A model generated the notes under the pieces. It was not told the origin of the DNA and made no database searches. It worked only from the letters and a program-made list of their open reading frames with translations. This document shows positions 35,096-44,944 of a stretch of 64,000 nucleotides of DNA, one piece after another. A program made the translations under genes and the position numbers. This stretch comes from Sphingomonas phyllosphaerae (lineage in GTDB: Bacteria; Pseudomonadota; Alphaproteobacteria; Sphingomonadales; Sphingomonadaceae), in assembly GCF_029623345.1 (NCBI RefSeq), contig NZ_JAPYKH010000009.1:62001-126000 (forward strand), given 5' to 3'. Positions within the stretch are counted from its first letter, which is position 1; the number at the start of each line of letters is the position of its first letter.

Positions 35096-38000
35096 ATGAT
35101 CGGTCGCATCGTCACCCTCTCCGTCGAGAAGCGTTGGCTTGTCCTGCTTCTCACCGTCGCCGCGGCTCTGCTCGGCATCGGCGCGCTGCGCCAGCTCCCG
35201 ATCGACGCCGTTCCCGACATCACCAACAACCAGGTGCAGATCAACGTCGTCGCCCCTGCCCTCTCCCCCGATCAAATCGAGAAGCAGGTCGCGTTCACGG
35301 TTGAGACCGCGCTCGCTGGCATCCCCGGCCTTGAATATACTCGTTCGCTCAGCCGCAACGGGTTCGCCCAAGTCACGGCCGTCTTTAATGAAAAGACCGA
35401 TATCTACTTTGCCCGACAACAGGTGGCCGAGCGGCTGCGGACTGCGGAGGAAGATCTTCCCGAGGGCGTAAACCCCGAAATGGGGCCGATCGCAACCGGA
35501 CTCGGTGACATCTTCATGTGGACCGTCGAGTACCGCGAGCTGGATCAGGTTCGCCATCGCAACGGCGAGCCTGGGCTGCAACGGGACGGCAGCTACATCA
35601 CGCCTGAAGGCGATCACCTCGTCAGCGAGGCCGACAAGGCGACCTACCTCCGCACCGTTCAAGACTGGATCGTCACGCCTCAGCTCAAAAGCACCGAAGG
35701 ACTGGCGGGGGTCGACTCCCTTGGCGGATACACCAAGGAATATCTCGTTGTTCCCGACGTGCAGCGCATGGCTGCCATGCGGCTGACGCTGCAGGACCTC
35801 ACCACTGCGTTGGAGCGCAATAACACCAGCGCCGGTGCCGGTGTCGTCAATCGCAACGGCGAAGGACTGGCCGTCCGATCCGATGGGCGGGTGCGCAATG
35901 CCGACGAGCTTGCCCGCACCGTAGTCGCCACCCGGGAGGGTGTGCCGATCCTGCTCAACCAGATCGCGACCATTCGAACGGGTCAAGCACTCCGCATGGG
36001 CTCGGCGTCCGAGAACGGCCACGAAGTGGTAGTCGGGACCGCCGTCATGCGGATTGGCGAGAATAGCCGCACCGTTTCAACGGGGGTGGGCGAACGGCTG
36101 ACGCAGATCGGGCGCTCGTTGCCGGTCGATGTGGTCGTGAAGCCCGTGATGAACCGGACCGAGCTGGTAAACTCCACCATTTCGACGGTTGCCCGCAATC
36201 TCGCCGAAGGCGCGCTGCTGGTCATCGTCGTCCTGTTCGCCCTGCTCGGCAACTTCCGCGCGGCGCTGATCGCGGCTCTCGTCATCCCGATCACGATGCT
36301 GCTCACCAGCATCGGCATGTTGAAGGCGGGCGTCTCGGCCAATCTGATGAGCCTCGGCGCGCTCGATTTCGGCCTAATCGTGGACGGTGCGGTCATCATC
36401 GTCGAGAACGCATTACGGCGTCTCGCCGAAGCTCAGCATGGGCGCGACGGCGAGCTGACGATGGAACAGCGGCTCGGGTTGGTCGCAGCGTCAGCCCGTG
36501 AGATGATCCGACCGTCCGTCTACGGGCAGGCGATCATCATCCTCGTTTATGCGCCCTTGCTCACCTTCACCGGGGTCGAGGGCAAGATGTTCGAGCCGAT
36601 GGCGCTCACCGTCATCATCGCGCTCGTGTTCGCCTTCATCCTGTCGCTGACCTTCGTGCCCGCGGCGATCGCCATCTGGCTGAGCAAGCGGGTGGAGGAG
36701 AAGGAGAGCCGGGCCGTGACGTTCCTCCGGCAGCGCTACGAACCGGGGCTCGACGCCGCGATGCGCCGCCCGACGCTCACCATCGGCGTCGCAATCGGCG
36801 CACTGGCGCTTGCCGGTGTCGCCTTCACCACGCTGGGACAGGAATTTTTGCCACAGCTCGATGAGGGCAACATCCTCGTGCAGGCCGTGCGCATCCCCGG
36901 CACGTCGGTCGATCAGAGTCAGGCCATGCAGTTCCAGGTCGAGAAGGCATTGGCCAAGGCGCCGGAGGTTCGCTTCGCATTCTCGCGCACGGGCACGTCC
37001 GAGATCGCGTCGGACCCAATGCCGCCGAACGCGACGGACACCTTCGTCATCCTGAAACCGAAGGCGGAATGGCCGGACCCCGGCCTCTCCAAGGAAGAGC
37101 TGGTGGAGCGCTTGGAAAAGCGTCTCTCCACCCTTCCGGGTAACGCGTACGAGATCACGCAGCCCATCCAGATGCGTTTCAACGAGCTGATCGCGGGCGT
37201 CCGCGGGGATATCGCAATCAAGGTGTTCGGCGACGACTTCGGCGAGATGAACGCGACCGCGGATCGGATCGCCGGCATTCTGCGCCGGACTCAGGGTGCC
37301 GCAGACGTGCGGGTCGAGCAGACCGAAGGCCTGCCGATGCTCGACATCCGGCCGAACCGCACCGCAATGTCGCGCGTCGGCGTAACCGCCGGCGACGTGC
37401 AGGACACGGTCGCCGCTGCCATCGGCGGACGACAGGCCGGCGTGATCTTCGAGGGGGATCGCCGCTTCCCCGTCGTCATCCGAATGGCGGAAAGCTCTCG
37501 GTCGGACCTGACGGCCGTTGCCCAGGTGCCGGTGCCGACTTCGGGGGGCGGCTTCGTGCCGCTGTCGACCGTGGCGGATATTGCCGTTGTCGACGGACCG
37601 AACCAGATCAGCCGGGAAAACGGAAAACGGCGCGTGGTGGTGCAGGCGAATGTGCGCGACCGTGACGTGGCGGGCGTGGTCTCAGACGCCCGCGCGGCGA
37701 TCGATGCTCAAGTGAAGCTGCCGGCAGGAACGTACCTCGAATGGGGCGGTCAGTTCGAGAACTTGGCATCGGCCCGTGATCGCCTCGCACTCGTGGTGCC
37801 GATCTGCTTCGTAGTCATTATGCTGCTACTCTACGGGGCGCTAGGCTCGGTTCGAGACGCACTGATCGTGTTCACCGGCGTCCCCCTGGCGCTGGTGGGC
37901 GGTGTGCTGGCGCTGGTGCTGCGGGGGATGCCGTTCTCCATTTCCGCGGCCGTGGGCTTCATCGCACTATCGGGTGTCGCAGTCCTCAACGGGTTGGTGA

Positions 38001-38323
38001 TGGTGTCCTCCATCCACGATCTGATGCGTGACGGCGTGGAACGCGCCGTCGCGGCGCATCAGGGAGCGCTTGCCCGGCTCAGGCCAGTCGCCATGACCGC
38101 GCTGGTCGCGTCGCTCGGGTTCGTGCCGATGGCGCTGGGACACGGCGCCGGTGCGGAGGTGCAGAAGCCCCTCGCGACCGTCGTCATCGGGGGCCTGATC
38201 TCGGCGACGTTGCTGACGCTGTTCGTGCTGCCGACGCTCTACGCCCGCTTCGGCGCGCGCACGCTGCCGGCCCCGTCGGACGGCCATCTCGAACTCCCTC
38301 CTCTTCCCGCTTCGGCGCGTTGA
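35096..38323 (+). CDS. czcA: Heavy-metal RND efflux pump (CzcA-like)
   Basis: The 1075-residue inner-membrane pump has twelve predicted helices and two large periplasmic loops. Transmembrane helix 4 carries DFGLIVDGAVIIVENALRR, the proton-relay motif of HME-RND pumps for Co/Zn/Cd, in contrast to the Cu/Ag CusA type. It is full length. Substrates are therefore predicted to be divalent cations. The pump lies downstream of the MerR-controlled CDF gene and is likely in the same transcript. Confidence 0.92.
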   Translation: MIGRIVTLSVEKRWLVLLLTVAAALLGIGALRQLPIDAVPDITNNQVQINVVAPALSPDQIEKQVAFTVETALAGIPGLEYTRSLSRNGFAQVTAVFNEKTDIYFARQQVAERLRTAEEDLPEGVNPEMGPIATGLGDIFMWTVEYRELDQVRHRNGEPGLQRDGSYITPEGDHLVSEADKATYLRTVQDWIVTPQLKSTEGLAGVDSLGGYTKEYLVVPDVQRMAAMRLTLQDLTTALERNNTSAGAGVVNRNGEGLAVRSDGRVRNADELARTVVATREGVPILLNQIATIRTGQALRMGSASENGHEVVVGTAVMRIGENSRTVSTGVGERLTQIGRSLPVDVVVKPVMNRTELVNSTISTVARNLAEGALLVIVVLFALLGNFRAALIAALVIPITMLLTSIGMLKAGVSANLMSLGALDFGLIVDGAVIIVENALRRLAEAQHGRDGELTMEQRLGLVAASAREMIRPSVYGQAIIILVYAPLLTFTGVEGKMFEPMALTVIIALVFAFILSLTFVPAAIAIWLSKRVEEKESRAVTFLRQRYEPGLDAAMRRPTLTIGVAIGALALAGVAFTTLGQEFLPQLDEGNILVQAVRIPGTSVDQSQAMQFQVEKALAKAPEVRFAFSRTGTSEIASDPMPPNATDTFVILKPKAEWPDPGLSKEELVERLEKRLSTLPGNAYEITQPIQMRFNELIAGVRGDIAIKVFGDDFGEMNATADRIAGILRRTQGAADVRVEQTEGLPMLDIRPNRTAMSRVGVTAGDVQDTVAAAIGGRQAGVIFEGDRRFPVVIRMAESSRSDLTAVAQVPVPTSGGGFVPLSTVADIAVVDGPNQISRENGKRRVVVQANVRDRDVAGVVSDARAAIDAQVKLPAGTYLEWGGQFENLASARDRLALVVPICFVVIMLLLYGALGSVRDALIVFTGVPLALVGGVLALVLRGMPFSISAAVGFIALSGVAVLNGLVMVSSIHDLMRDGVERAVAAHQGALARLRPVAMTALVASLGFVPMALGHGAGAEVQKPLATVVIGGLISATLLTLFVLPTLYARFGARTLPAPSDGHLELPPLPASAR

Positions 38324-38333
38324 AAGGCAGCTC

Positions 38334-39308
38334 ATGCACGATCATGCAGCGGGCGGTGATGCCCATGACCATAGTGAACCGGGCGGTCACGACCACGGCC
38401 ACGCTCACGGGGGGCATGGGCACAGCCACGCCCCCCGTGAGCGTTGGCAAGGCGTTCGCGATCGGCACTGCCCTCAATCTCGGCTTTGTCATCATCGAGG
38501 CCGGTTACGGCGTCGCGTCGGGGTCGATGGCGCTGCTGGCAGATGCCGGCCACAATCTGAGCGACGTACTGGGCCTACTGATCGCTTGGGGCGCGGCGAC
38601 GCTGGGTAAGCGTCGCCCTGGCGGCAAATACACCTATGGCTTCCGCAGCTCGTCAATCCTGGCGGCGTTCCTGAACGCGCTACTACTGCTCGTGGCGATC
38701 GTCGTAATCGCGGTGGAAGCGATCCGTCGCTTTTCCGAGCCAGCTCCGGTTGCGGGCGGCACGGTGATGATCGTCGCGGCGATCGGCATCGTCGTCAACA
38801 CGGCGACTGCGCTCCTGTTCATGTCGGGGCGCAAGGGCGACCTCAATATCAAGGGCGCGTTCCTCCACATGGCGGCCGACGCCGCGGTGTCGGCCGGCGT
38901 CGTGGTGGCAGGCTTCATCATCGTGAAGACCGGGCTCACTTGGATCGACCCGGTGACGAGCCTCGTCATCGTTGCGGTAATCGCGATCGGGACGTGGGGG
39001 CTGCTGCGCGATTCCGTGAACATGAGCCTTCAGGCCGCACCCCCGGCCTCGACCCCGAGGAGATCGGCAGTTTCTTGCGCGGACGCGAGGGCGTGCAGGA
39101 GATCCACGATCTCCACGTCTGGCCGATGAGCACGACCGAGACGGCACTGACCGTGCATCTGCTCGTCCCGGGCGGCTATCCCGGCGACGCCTACACGGCC
39201 GGCGTCGCGGCAGCGCTGAAGGAAAAGTTCGGAATCGATCACGCGACGATCCAGATCGAGACCGATCCGGGGACGCCGTGCGTGCTCGAATCCGACAAGA
39301 CCGTTTGA
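38334..39308 (+). pseudogene. czcD: CDF efflux protein CzcD, two frameshifts
   Basis: The original gene starts at ATG 38334 with an His-rich metal-binding N-terminus (HDHGHAHGGHGHSHA). The frame then shifts once between about 38430 and 38450 (one extra base or two missing), entering the core FAIGTALNLGFVIIEAGYG and LLADAGHNLSDVLG. At the C-run 39040-39044 a one-base loss moves it back to the original frame for the C-terminal domain (VQEIHDLHVWPMSTTE). No single frame encodes the whole protein. A core product could start at ATG 38362 but would lack the His tail. Confidence 0.8.
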
Positions 39309-39318
39309 GGGGGTGGCG

Positions 39319-40005
39319 ATGCAGGCCGTAGCCTTCACCCTGATCCCGGTCGCGGCCGTGCTGCTCAGTTCGCTGGTCGCCGTTACCAGACGACCGAGCG
39401 AAGCCGTCGTAAGCGCCATGCAACATCTGGCGGCAGGCGTGGTGTTCGCCGCTGCCGCGGTCGAAATCCTCCCCCAGGTGATGCACGAAGGCTCGCCCAT
39501 CGCGACGTTCATCGGTGGGGCAATCGGCATTATCGTCATGCTATCGCTCAAGGCGATCGAGAGCCGCGCCAAGGGACCGATTGCCATGCTCGCCGCGGTC
39601 GGCGTCGACATTCTGATCGACGGGCTGGTGCTGGGGCTGGCGTTCGTCGCAGGCGGCAAGGCGGGTCTGCTGCTCACCATCGCCTTAACCCTCGAGGTGC
39701 TGTTCCTCGGGTTGACCGTGACGACCGAACTCGGCGAGACGGTTAGATCAAAGGCCCGCATCGTGGCGATCACGGTGGGGATTGCATTGCTGCTTCCGAT
39801 CGGCGCTGCGCTGGCGACGCCCGTGGCTCTGTTCCCGCCCGTCGTGATTGCCGGGTTCCTGAGTTTCGGGCTCATGGCGCTCCTCTACCTGGTGACTGAG
39901 GAGCTGCTGGTTGAGGCGCACGAGAAGCCCGACACGCCGCTTATCAGTGCCATGTTCTTCATCGGCTTTTTGGGGCTGCTCCTGATCGAGGAGATCTTGG
40001 GCTGA
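39319..40005 (+). CDS. ZIP-family-like metal transporter
   Basis: This 228-residue membrane protein has about seven helices. Helix signatures VDILIDGLVLGLAF and TLEVLFLGLTVTTELGE correspond to the paired metal helices of ZIP proteins, though the usual His residues are replaced by Asp/Glu. ATG 39319 follows GAGGGGG. It ends the czc-czcD operon. ZIPs usually import metal; in such operons the direction is uncertain. Confidence 0.75.
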   Translation: MQAVAFTLIPVAAVLLSSLVAVTRRPSEAVVSAMQHLAAGVVFAAAAVEILPQVMHEGSPIATFIGGAIGIIVMLSLKAIESRAKGPIAMLAAVGVDILIDGLVLGLAFVAGGKAGLLLTIALTLEVLFLGLTVTTELGETVRSKARIVAITVGIALLLPIGAALATPVALFPPVVIAGFLSFGLMALLYLVTEELLVEAHEKPDTPLISAMFFIGFLGLLLIEEILG

Positions 40006-40211
40006 CCGGTCAGCGGGGAGCACGCTGGACGGAGGAGGCCGATGCCGAGCTACGCCGGCGTGTGACGGCCAGACAGACTATCGCACAGATCTCGCGCGAG
40101 ATGGGACGAACGATGGACGCGATCCGCGGTCGGGCGGCAACTTTGCGGATCACGCTACGCTCTTCGCAACGACCGTGGCGGGACGGCGTTTCTCGTCGCC
40201 CAAGCGAGTAG
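40002..40211 (+). CDS. Possible small SANT/Myb-like protein or remnant
   Basis: Frame three across 40026-40211 reads RWTEEADAELRRRV...IAQISREMGRTMDAIRGRAATL, the WT-E-D / IA-x-x-GRT-x-A-x-x-RA pattern of small alphaproteobacterial helix-turn-helix proteins. No ATG or GTG precedes the conserved Trp; only CTG 40002 within the end of the ZIP gene is available, so it may be a 5'-truncated remnant. It converges on cueR. Confidence 0.4.
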   Translation: MTGQRGARWTEEADAELRRRVTARQTIAQISREMGRTMDAIRGRAATLRITLRSSQRPWRDGVSRRPSE

Positions 40212-40219
40212 CCGCGACC

Positions 40220-40603
40220 CTATGCTTCCATACGGCGAAGGATCGGGCAGTCCGGTCGATCATCCCCGTGGCAGCGGTTCACCAGGTCCAGCAGCGTCGA
40301 TCGCATAGCTTCGAGCGTAGCCGCCTTACGCCCAAGTTCATCGGCGCGCGCCTGGGCCAGCATCTTTACTTCGCTGCTCGAACGGCTGCGATCCGACCAG
40401 AGGCCGAGGAGTGTGCGGATCTCCTCGATCGGGAACCCCAGATCGCGCGCATTGGCAATGAAGCGCAGCCGGTGAACATCGGCCTCTGAATAATCCCGGT
40501 AGCTTCCGCGCCGAGGCGGCGCAGGCACCAGGCCAATCTTCTCGTAGTGGCGGATCATGCGCTGAGAGACGCCGCTGGCGTCCGACGCCGTTCCGATGTT
40601 CAC
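40220..40603 (-). CDS. cueR: Copper-responsive MerR regulator
   Basis: The 127-residue protein matches CueR: Ser at residue 77, the mark of monovalent-metal selectivity, and the two-coordinate site C111-x7-C119 (CHGDDRPDC). It overlaps the end of the P-type ATPase gene (ATGA), so it is the distal gene of its own target operon instead of being divergent. Confidence 0.9.
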   Translation of the reverse strand: MNIGTASDASGVSQRMIRHYEKIGLVPAPPRRGSYRDYSEADVHRLRFIANARDLGFPIEEIRTLLGLWSDRSRSSSEVKMLAQARADELGRKAATLEAMRSTLLDLVNRCHGDDRPDCPILRRMEA

Positions 40604-43065
40604 AACTTCACCGCGTTGAGCCGCAGCGCGTTCAGAACGACAGTGAAAGACGAGAGCGCCATCGCCGCACCGGCTAGCATCGGCGAGAGCAGAATGCCGG
40701 CGACGGGATACAGCACCCCGGCCGCAACCGGCACGCCGATGCCGTTGAACAAGAACGAGAAGAACAGGTTCTGGCGGATATTGCGCATCGTCGCGTGGGC
40801 GAGCTTGCGCGCTCGCACGATCGCCGACAGGTCGCCGCGCGTGAGCGTCATGCCGGCGCTTTCGATCGCCACGTCCGTTCCCGTGCCCATCGCCAGGCCC
40901 ACGTCCGCAGCGGCAAGCGCCGGGGCGTCATTGATGCCGTCGCCGGCCATCGCGACCTTGGCGCCGCTTGCCTTCAGCTCGCCGATGATGCGCGCTTTGT
41001 CTTCCGGCCGCAGATCGGCGCGCACGTCATCGAGGCCGCCTACCGCGCGCGCGACCGCATCGGCGGTCCCACGATTGTCGCCGGTGAGCATGACAACGCG
41101 CAAGCCCTCTTTGCGAAGTGCGGCAATGGCGTCGCGTGCCGATGCCCGCACCGGATCGGCGACCGCCAGCAAGCCAGCGAGCGCCCCATCGATCGCGACC
41201 AGGATGACACCTGCGCCCTCGCTACGATGATGATCAGCAGCGGCATCGACCGGCTTGGGATCAGCGCCGATCCGGTTCATTTGCGCGGCGTTGCCGATTA
41301 CGACCGAGCGGCCGTCGACCTTTGCGCTGACACCCAGGCCGGTTTGCGAGGCGAAGTCCGCGACCGTGCCGAGCTGCAATGCCCGCTCCTTGGCGGCAAC
41401 GACGATCGCGTGAGCGAGCGGGTGTTCGGATTGCCCTTCGACGGCCGCGGCAAGCGCGAGCATGTCGTTTTCCGCTACTGCGCCGACCGTCTCGACCGCG
41501 ACCAGCTTAGGCTTGCCTTCCGTGAGCGTGCCCGTCTTGTCGATGACGAGCGTATCGACCTTCTCTAGCCCCTGTAAGGCTTCCGCATTCTTGACCAGCA
41601 CCCCGGCTGTCGCGCCGCGCCCGGTGCCGACCATGATCGACATGGGTGTGGCGAGCCCGAGCGCGCACGGACAGGCGATGACCAGCACGGCGATAGCGTT
41701 GAGCAGGGCATGGCCCATGCGCGGCTCAGGGCCGACTAGCGACCATACCACGAACGTCACCACCGAGATCAGCACGACCAGCGGCACGAACCAGCCCGAC
41801 ACCCGATCGGCGACCGCCTGAATCGGGGCGCGGCTGCGCTGCGCTTCGGCGACCATGCGGACGATCCGCGCCAGCATCGTATCCGCACCGACGGCGCGGG
41901 CTTCCATAACCAGGCTACCCGTGCCGTTGACGGTGCCCCCCGTGACGGCCGCCTCTACTTCCTTGAGGACCGGTGCAGGCTCGCCGGTGAGCATGGATTC
42001 ATCGACCGACGAACGGCCTTCGACCACCACGCCATCGACAGGAATCGCTTCGCCGGGACGGACCCGCAGCCGATCGCCAGCGGCGACGTCAGCAAGGCCG
42101 ACTTCTTCCTCCGAGCCGTCAGTTCGCAACCGTCGGGCTGTTTTGGGAGCGAGATCCATGAGGGCGCGTATCGCGCGCCCCGTCGCCGCCCTGGCGCGCA
42201 GTTCGAGCACCTGCCCGAGCAGCACCAGCGTCACCACGACGCCGGCGGCCTCGTAATAGATCGGGACCATCCCTCCGTGCATCCGAAACGTCGCGGGGAA
42301 CAGGCCCGGCGCGAGCGTCGCGACCACGCTGTAGAGGAAGGCCGCGCCGACCCCGATCGCGATCAGCGTGAACATATTGAGATGGCGGGTTCGGATCGAG
42401 GTCCATCCTCGCTCAAAAAACGGCAAGCCCGCCCACAACACGATCGGCGCGGTAAGCGCGAGCTGGACCCACGGCGAGGCCGCAGGACTGACGACATTGA
42501 GGCCGAGCATCTCGGCAAACATCGAAACGACGAGGAGCGGGATCGTCAGTGCGCCGGCCACCCACAGCCGGCGTGTGAAATCGACCAGCTCGGGGTTGGG
42601 TGTGTCGTCGAGCGATGGTTCTTCGGGCTCGAGCGCCATGCCACAGATAGGGCACGTGCCCGGCCCCTCCTGGCGGACTTGCGGGTGCATCGGGCACGTC
42701 CACATCGCGCCCGGCGTCGCTGTTGGCTCAGGTTTTGGCTTATCGCCGAGATAGGCGTTCGGATCAGCCACGAACTTGGTCCGGCACCCGGCGCTGCAAA
42801 AATGGTATTCATTGCCGGCGTGCTCAGCATGGTGCGCCGTTTTCGCCGGATCGACCGTCATGCCGCACACCGGGTCCGCTACCTTGGTCGCTTCGCCGGG
42901 CCCCTTGGGTCCCGAACAGCAGCCAGCCATTTTGCCGGCCTGTTCGACTGGCACTGACGCGGTAGAGGCCCCAGAGCAGCATGAAGCGGGCTCGGCAGCC
43001 GGCTCGGCTGACTTTGCTGAGCAGCCGCAACCCCCGGTATGGGCATGAGAATGAGGATCGTTCAT
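40600..43065 (-). CDS. copA: Cu(I)-translocating P1B-type ATPase
   Basis: The 821-residue pump begins with Cys-rich tails (GGCGCS, SCCSG, GCCSG), a YHS-type domain ([22 protein letters not shown]) and a heavy-metal-binding segment ([10 protein letters not shown]). It lacks the classic MxCxxC HMA domain. Membrane signature [13 protein letters not shown], phosphorylation site DKTGTLT and EHPLAHAI are all present. It exports cytoplasmic Cu(I), perhaps Ag(I). ATG 43065 has GGAG upstream; the CueR-type promoter lies just before. Confidence 0.95.
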   Translation of the reverse strand: MNDPHSHAHTGGCGCSAKSAEPAAEPASCCSGASTASVPVEQAGKMAGCCSGPKGPGEATKVADPVCGMTVDPAKTAHHAEHAGNEYHFCSAGCRTKFVADPNAYLGDKPKPEPTATPGAMWTCPMHPQVRQEGPGTCPICGMALEPEEPSLDDTPNPELVDFTRRLWVAGALTIPLLVVSMFAEMLGLNVVSPAASPWVQLALTAPIVLWAGLPFFERGWTSIRTRHLNMFTLIAIGVGAAFLYSVVATLAPGLFPATFRMHGGMVPIYYEAAGVVVTLVLLGQVLELRARAATGRAIRALMDLAPKTARRLRTDGSEEEVGLADVAAGDRLRVRPGEAIPVDGVVVEGRSSVDESMLTGEPAPVLKEVEAAVTGGTVNGTGSLVMEARAVGADTMLARIVRMVAEAQRSRAPIQAVADRVSGWFVPLVVLISVVTFVVWSLVGPEPRMGHALLNAIAVLVIACPCALGLATPMSIMVGTGRGATAGVLVKNAEALQGLEKVDTLVIDKTGTLTEGKPKLVAVETVGAVAENDMLALAAAVEGQSEHPLAHAIVVAAKERALQLGTVADFASQTGLGVSAKVDGRSVVIGNAAQMNRIGADPKPVDAAADHHRSEGAGVILVAIDGALAGLLAVADPVRASARDAIAALRKEGLRVVMLTGDNRGTADAVARAVGGLDDVRADLRPEDKARIIGELKASGAKVAMAGDGINDAPALAAADVGLAMGTGTDVAIESAGMTLTRGDLSAIVRARKLAHATMRNIRQNLFFSFLFNGIGVPVAAGVLYPVAGILLSPMLAGAAMALSSFTVVLNALRLNAVKL

Positions 43066-43089
43066 GGCGTAACTCCTTCGACCCGAAGG

Positions 43090-43120
43090 CATGTAGGGTC
43101 TGACACCGTGTCAGGGTCAA
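43090..43120 (-). promoter_or_regulatory. CueR-type promoter/operator of copA-cueR
   Basis: On the minus strand TTGACC (43120-43115) and TACATG (43095-43090) are separated by 19 bases. The spacer starts with a perfect palindrome, CTGACAC-C-GTGTCAG on the plus strand (43100-43114). The over-long spacer and dyad identify a MerR-family activated promoter, here presumably for CueR. Confidence 0.82.
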
Positions 43121-43238
43121 GGCCAGGTCGAGCTTAACCCGCGACAGTGCGGCCAAGCCGCCTCATATGAGCTACGCGGCCGAAGGCGTTGCCCCTCGAA
43201 AAGGGCCAAGCAGGCGAGGGAAAGTGCGACCTGGCGCG

Positions 43239-43260
43239 TATCCCCTTTAGGGCGGGGATA
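43239..43260 (+). promoter_or_regulatory. Dyad upstream of the copper-storage protein gene
   Basis: TATCCCC and GGGGATA (perfect 7-bp arms, 8-base spacer) lie 16 bases before the gene at 43277. It may be an operator or an RNA hairpin; no regulator can be assigned. Confidence 0.35.
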
Positions 43261-43276
43261 AGACGGAGAATGACCG

Positions 43277-43609
43277 ATGCATCAGATGGACCCCGCGATG
43301 AAGGCGTGCATGGACGCCTGCCACGAATGCCATATCACCTGTCTTCATATGGCGATGAACCACTGCCTTGAGGCAGGTGGGAAGCACGCCGAGCCGCAGC
43401 ACATGAAAATCATGGCCGATTGCGTGCAGATTTGCGCGGTCGCGATCGACTTCATGGCCCGCAAATCCGAACACCATCGTCATATCTGCCGCGAGTGCGC
43501 CGAGATTTGCCGGGCGTGCGCGGCGAGTTGCGAAGGGCTCGCCGGCATGGAGGATTGCGTCGCGGCCTGTAACCGTTGCGCCGAGGAATGCGAGAAGATG
43601 GCCGCCTGA
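43277..43609 (+). CDS. Four-helix-bundle copper-storage protein (Csp/DUF326)
   Basis: The 110-residue protein has 16 cysteines in CxxxC-type spacing along predicted helices (CMDACHECHITC; CRECAEICRACAASC; CVAACNRCAEEC), the hallmark of Csp proteins that store many Cu(I) ions inside a helix bundle. It has no signal peptide, so it matches the cytosolic Csp3 type. It sits divergently from the Cu(I) ATPase and convergently with copD. It likely buffers cytoplasmic copper. Confidence 0.88.
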   Translation: MHQMDPAMKACMDACHECHITCLHMAMNHCLEAGGKHAEPQHMKIMADCVQICAVAIDFMARKSEHHRHICRECAEICRACAASCEGLAGMEDCVAACNRCAEECEKMAA

Positions 43610-43613
43610 GCGA

Positions 43614-43638
43614 GGCGGGCGGCATTCGGCCGCCCGCC
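43614..43638. terminator. Bidirectional hairpin terminator
   Basis: Perfect 10-bp arms GGCGGGCGGC and GCCGCCCGCC with loop ATTCG lie exactly between two convergent stop codons (csp and copD). No long U-run is present. Confidence 0.6.
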
Positions 43639-43640
43639 CC

Positions 43641-44570
43641 TCACATCGCCGAAGCGGGCGGTTCGAGTGTTCCCAGCCATGCGACGAGCGCCAGGATCGC
43701 CACTGCGCAGCTCGCCTCAACTGCGAGGCTGCGCCGCAGGGCGCGAAGCGCGCCATAATGATCGACCGCGGTGATCGAGCGCTCGAACGCCGGCGTAAGC
43801 CGAAAGCGGTTGAACGACGCAAGCGCGAGCATCGCGCCGAAGAGGGCGAGCTTGGCGATCAGAAGCTGGCCGTAGACCGTAGCTGTGAGGTTCGGCAGAT
43901 TGGCGAGGCCGACCAGCAACCAGGCATTGACGATCCCGGTGACGGCGATCGTGCCGACCATTATCGTGCCCACCAAGCCAAACCCGTGCAGTGCGCGGTG
44001 CGTCAGCGTCAGATGGGTGGCATCGACGCGACCAACCGGCCGGGCGACGAGAAGCACGAGCCCGAGCAGGGCGCCGGCCCAGGCCCCGCCCGCAAGCAGG
44101 TGGAGAATGTCGGCGCCCAGATGCACCCAGCCAACAGCGCCCTCGTCCATCGCGCCGTGCCCCGTCCAAGCAAGCGTGGCGAGCGCCACGCCCGCAGCGA
44201 ACGCCACCAGGCCGAGCAGAGCCGCGCGACCGGCTGCCACGAGGGCCGCGATCAACGCCACCGCGAGCGCAGCCATGCGCGCTTCCCACGCGGCGCCCGT
44301 CGCGGACCCGGAGAGGAGCATCCCGATCGCCTCCCGATCGATCGGCCAGGCCGGCGCCCCGGCCATCGCCGCCGCCAGCAGCGCGAGGGCGATCCCGGAG
44401 AACAGGAGGCTGAGCAGGCCGCTTCCGACGAGCCAGGGGCGCAAGGCGAGCGCGTCGGCGCGCTCGCCCGCTTTGAGGCCGTAGAGACTGAAGGCCGACA
44501 GGCCGAACAATCCGCTCAGCGTTGCATAGAGCGCGAAGCGAACCGCGATCAGCGGCCAGTCGGTCTCCAC
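43641..44570 (-). CDS. copD: Copper resistance protein D
   Basis: The 309-residue membrane protein has about eight hydrophobic helices and conserved His/Met positions (WTGHGAMDEG; HLGADILHLLAGGAW). CopD proteins accompany CopC and are thought to bring copper into the cytoplasm or help cuproenzyme maturation. GTG 44570 is chosen because it starts 2 bases after the copC stop; the longer frame would overlap copC. Confidence 0.85.
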   Translation of the reverse strand: METDWPLIAVRFALYATLSGLFGLSAFSLYGLKAGERADALALRPWLVGSGLLSLLFSGIALALLAAAMAGAPAWPIDREAIGMLLSGSATGAAWEARMAALAVALIAALVAAGRAALLGLVAFAAGVALATLAWTGHGAMDEGAVGWVHLGADILHLLAGGAWAGALLGLVLLVARPVGRVDATHLTLTHRALHGFGLVGTIMVGTIAVTGIVNAWLLVGLANLPNLTATVYGQLLIAKLALFGAMLALASFNRFRLTPAFERSITAVDHYGALRALRRSLAVEASCAVAILALVAWLGTLEPPASAM

Positions 44571-44572
44571 CC

Positions 44573-44944
44573 TTACTTGACCGCGAAGGCGAAGTTTCCG
44601 GCTACCCGGTGAGTGTCGACCGAGACCACGTGCCACGCGACGCTGTAGCGGCCCGCGGCGAGCGGCGCCTTGGGCGTGACGATGAGCGTGCGGCCATCAT
44701 CGGCGACCCCGGCTGCAGCCGCGACCTTCATGGGCGGGTGCGCGGCGCCGCCATGCGCTGTCATCATCAGGTCCGCGCCCGAAAACTTCGGCATCAGCTT
44801 TTCGCTGAACCGAAGCGCGAGACGCGCTGGCTTGGTGACAGTCGCGTTCGGCGCCGGTGAGGCGGACAGCAACTTAGGGTGAGCCTGAGCGGCGCTGGCG
44901 AGCCCGAGGATGGCAAGGGCGGCAGGGACTAGGGCGCGACGCAT
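44573..44944 (-). CDS. copC: Periplasmic copper-binding protein CopC
   Basis: The 123-residue protein has a signal peptide ending AAQA, leaving His as the mature first or second residue (AHPKLLSASPAPNATV) as in Cu(II)-binding CopC, with later HVVSVDTHRVAG completing the site. The central Met-rich loop of plasmid CopC proteins is short here. It is transcribed with copD. GGAG lies upstream of ATG 44944. Confidence 0.92.
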   Translation of the reverse strand: MRRALVPAALAILGLASAAQAHPKLLSASPAPNATVTKPARLALRFSEKLMPKFSGADLMMTAHGGAAHPPMKVAAAAGVADDGRTLIVTPKAPLAAGRYSVAWHVVSVDTHRVAGNFAFAVK

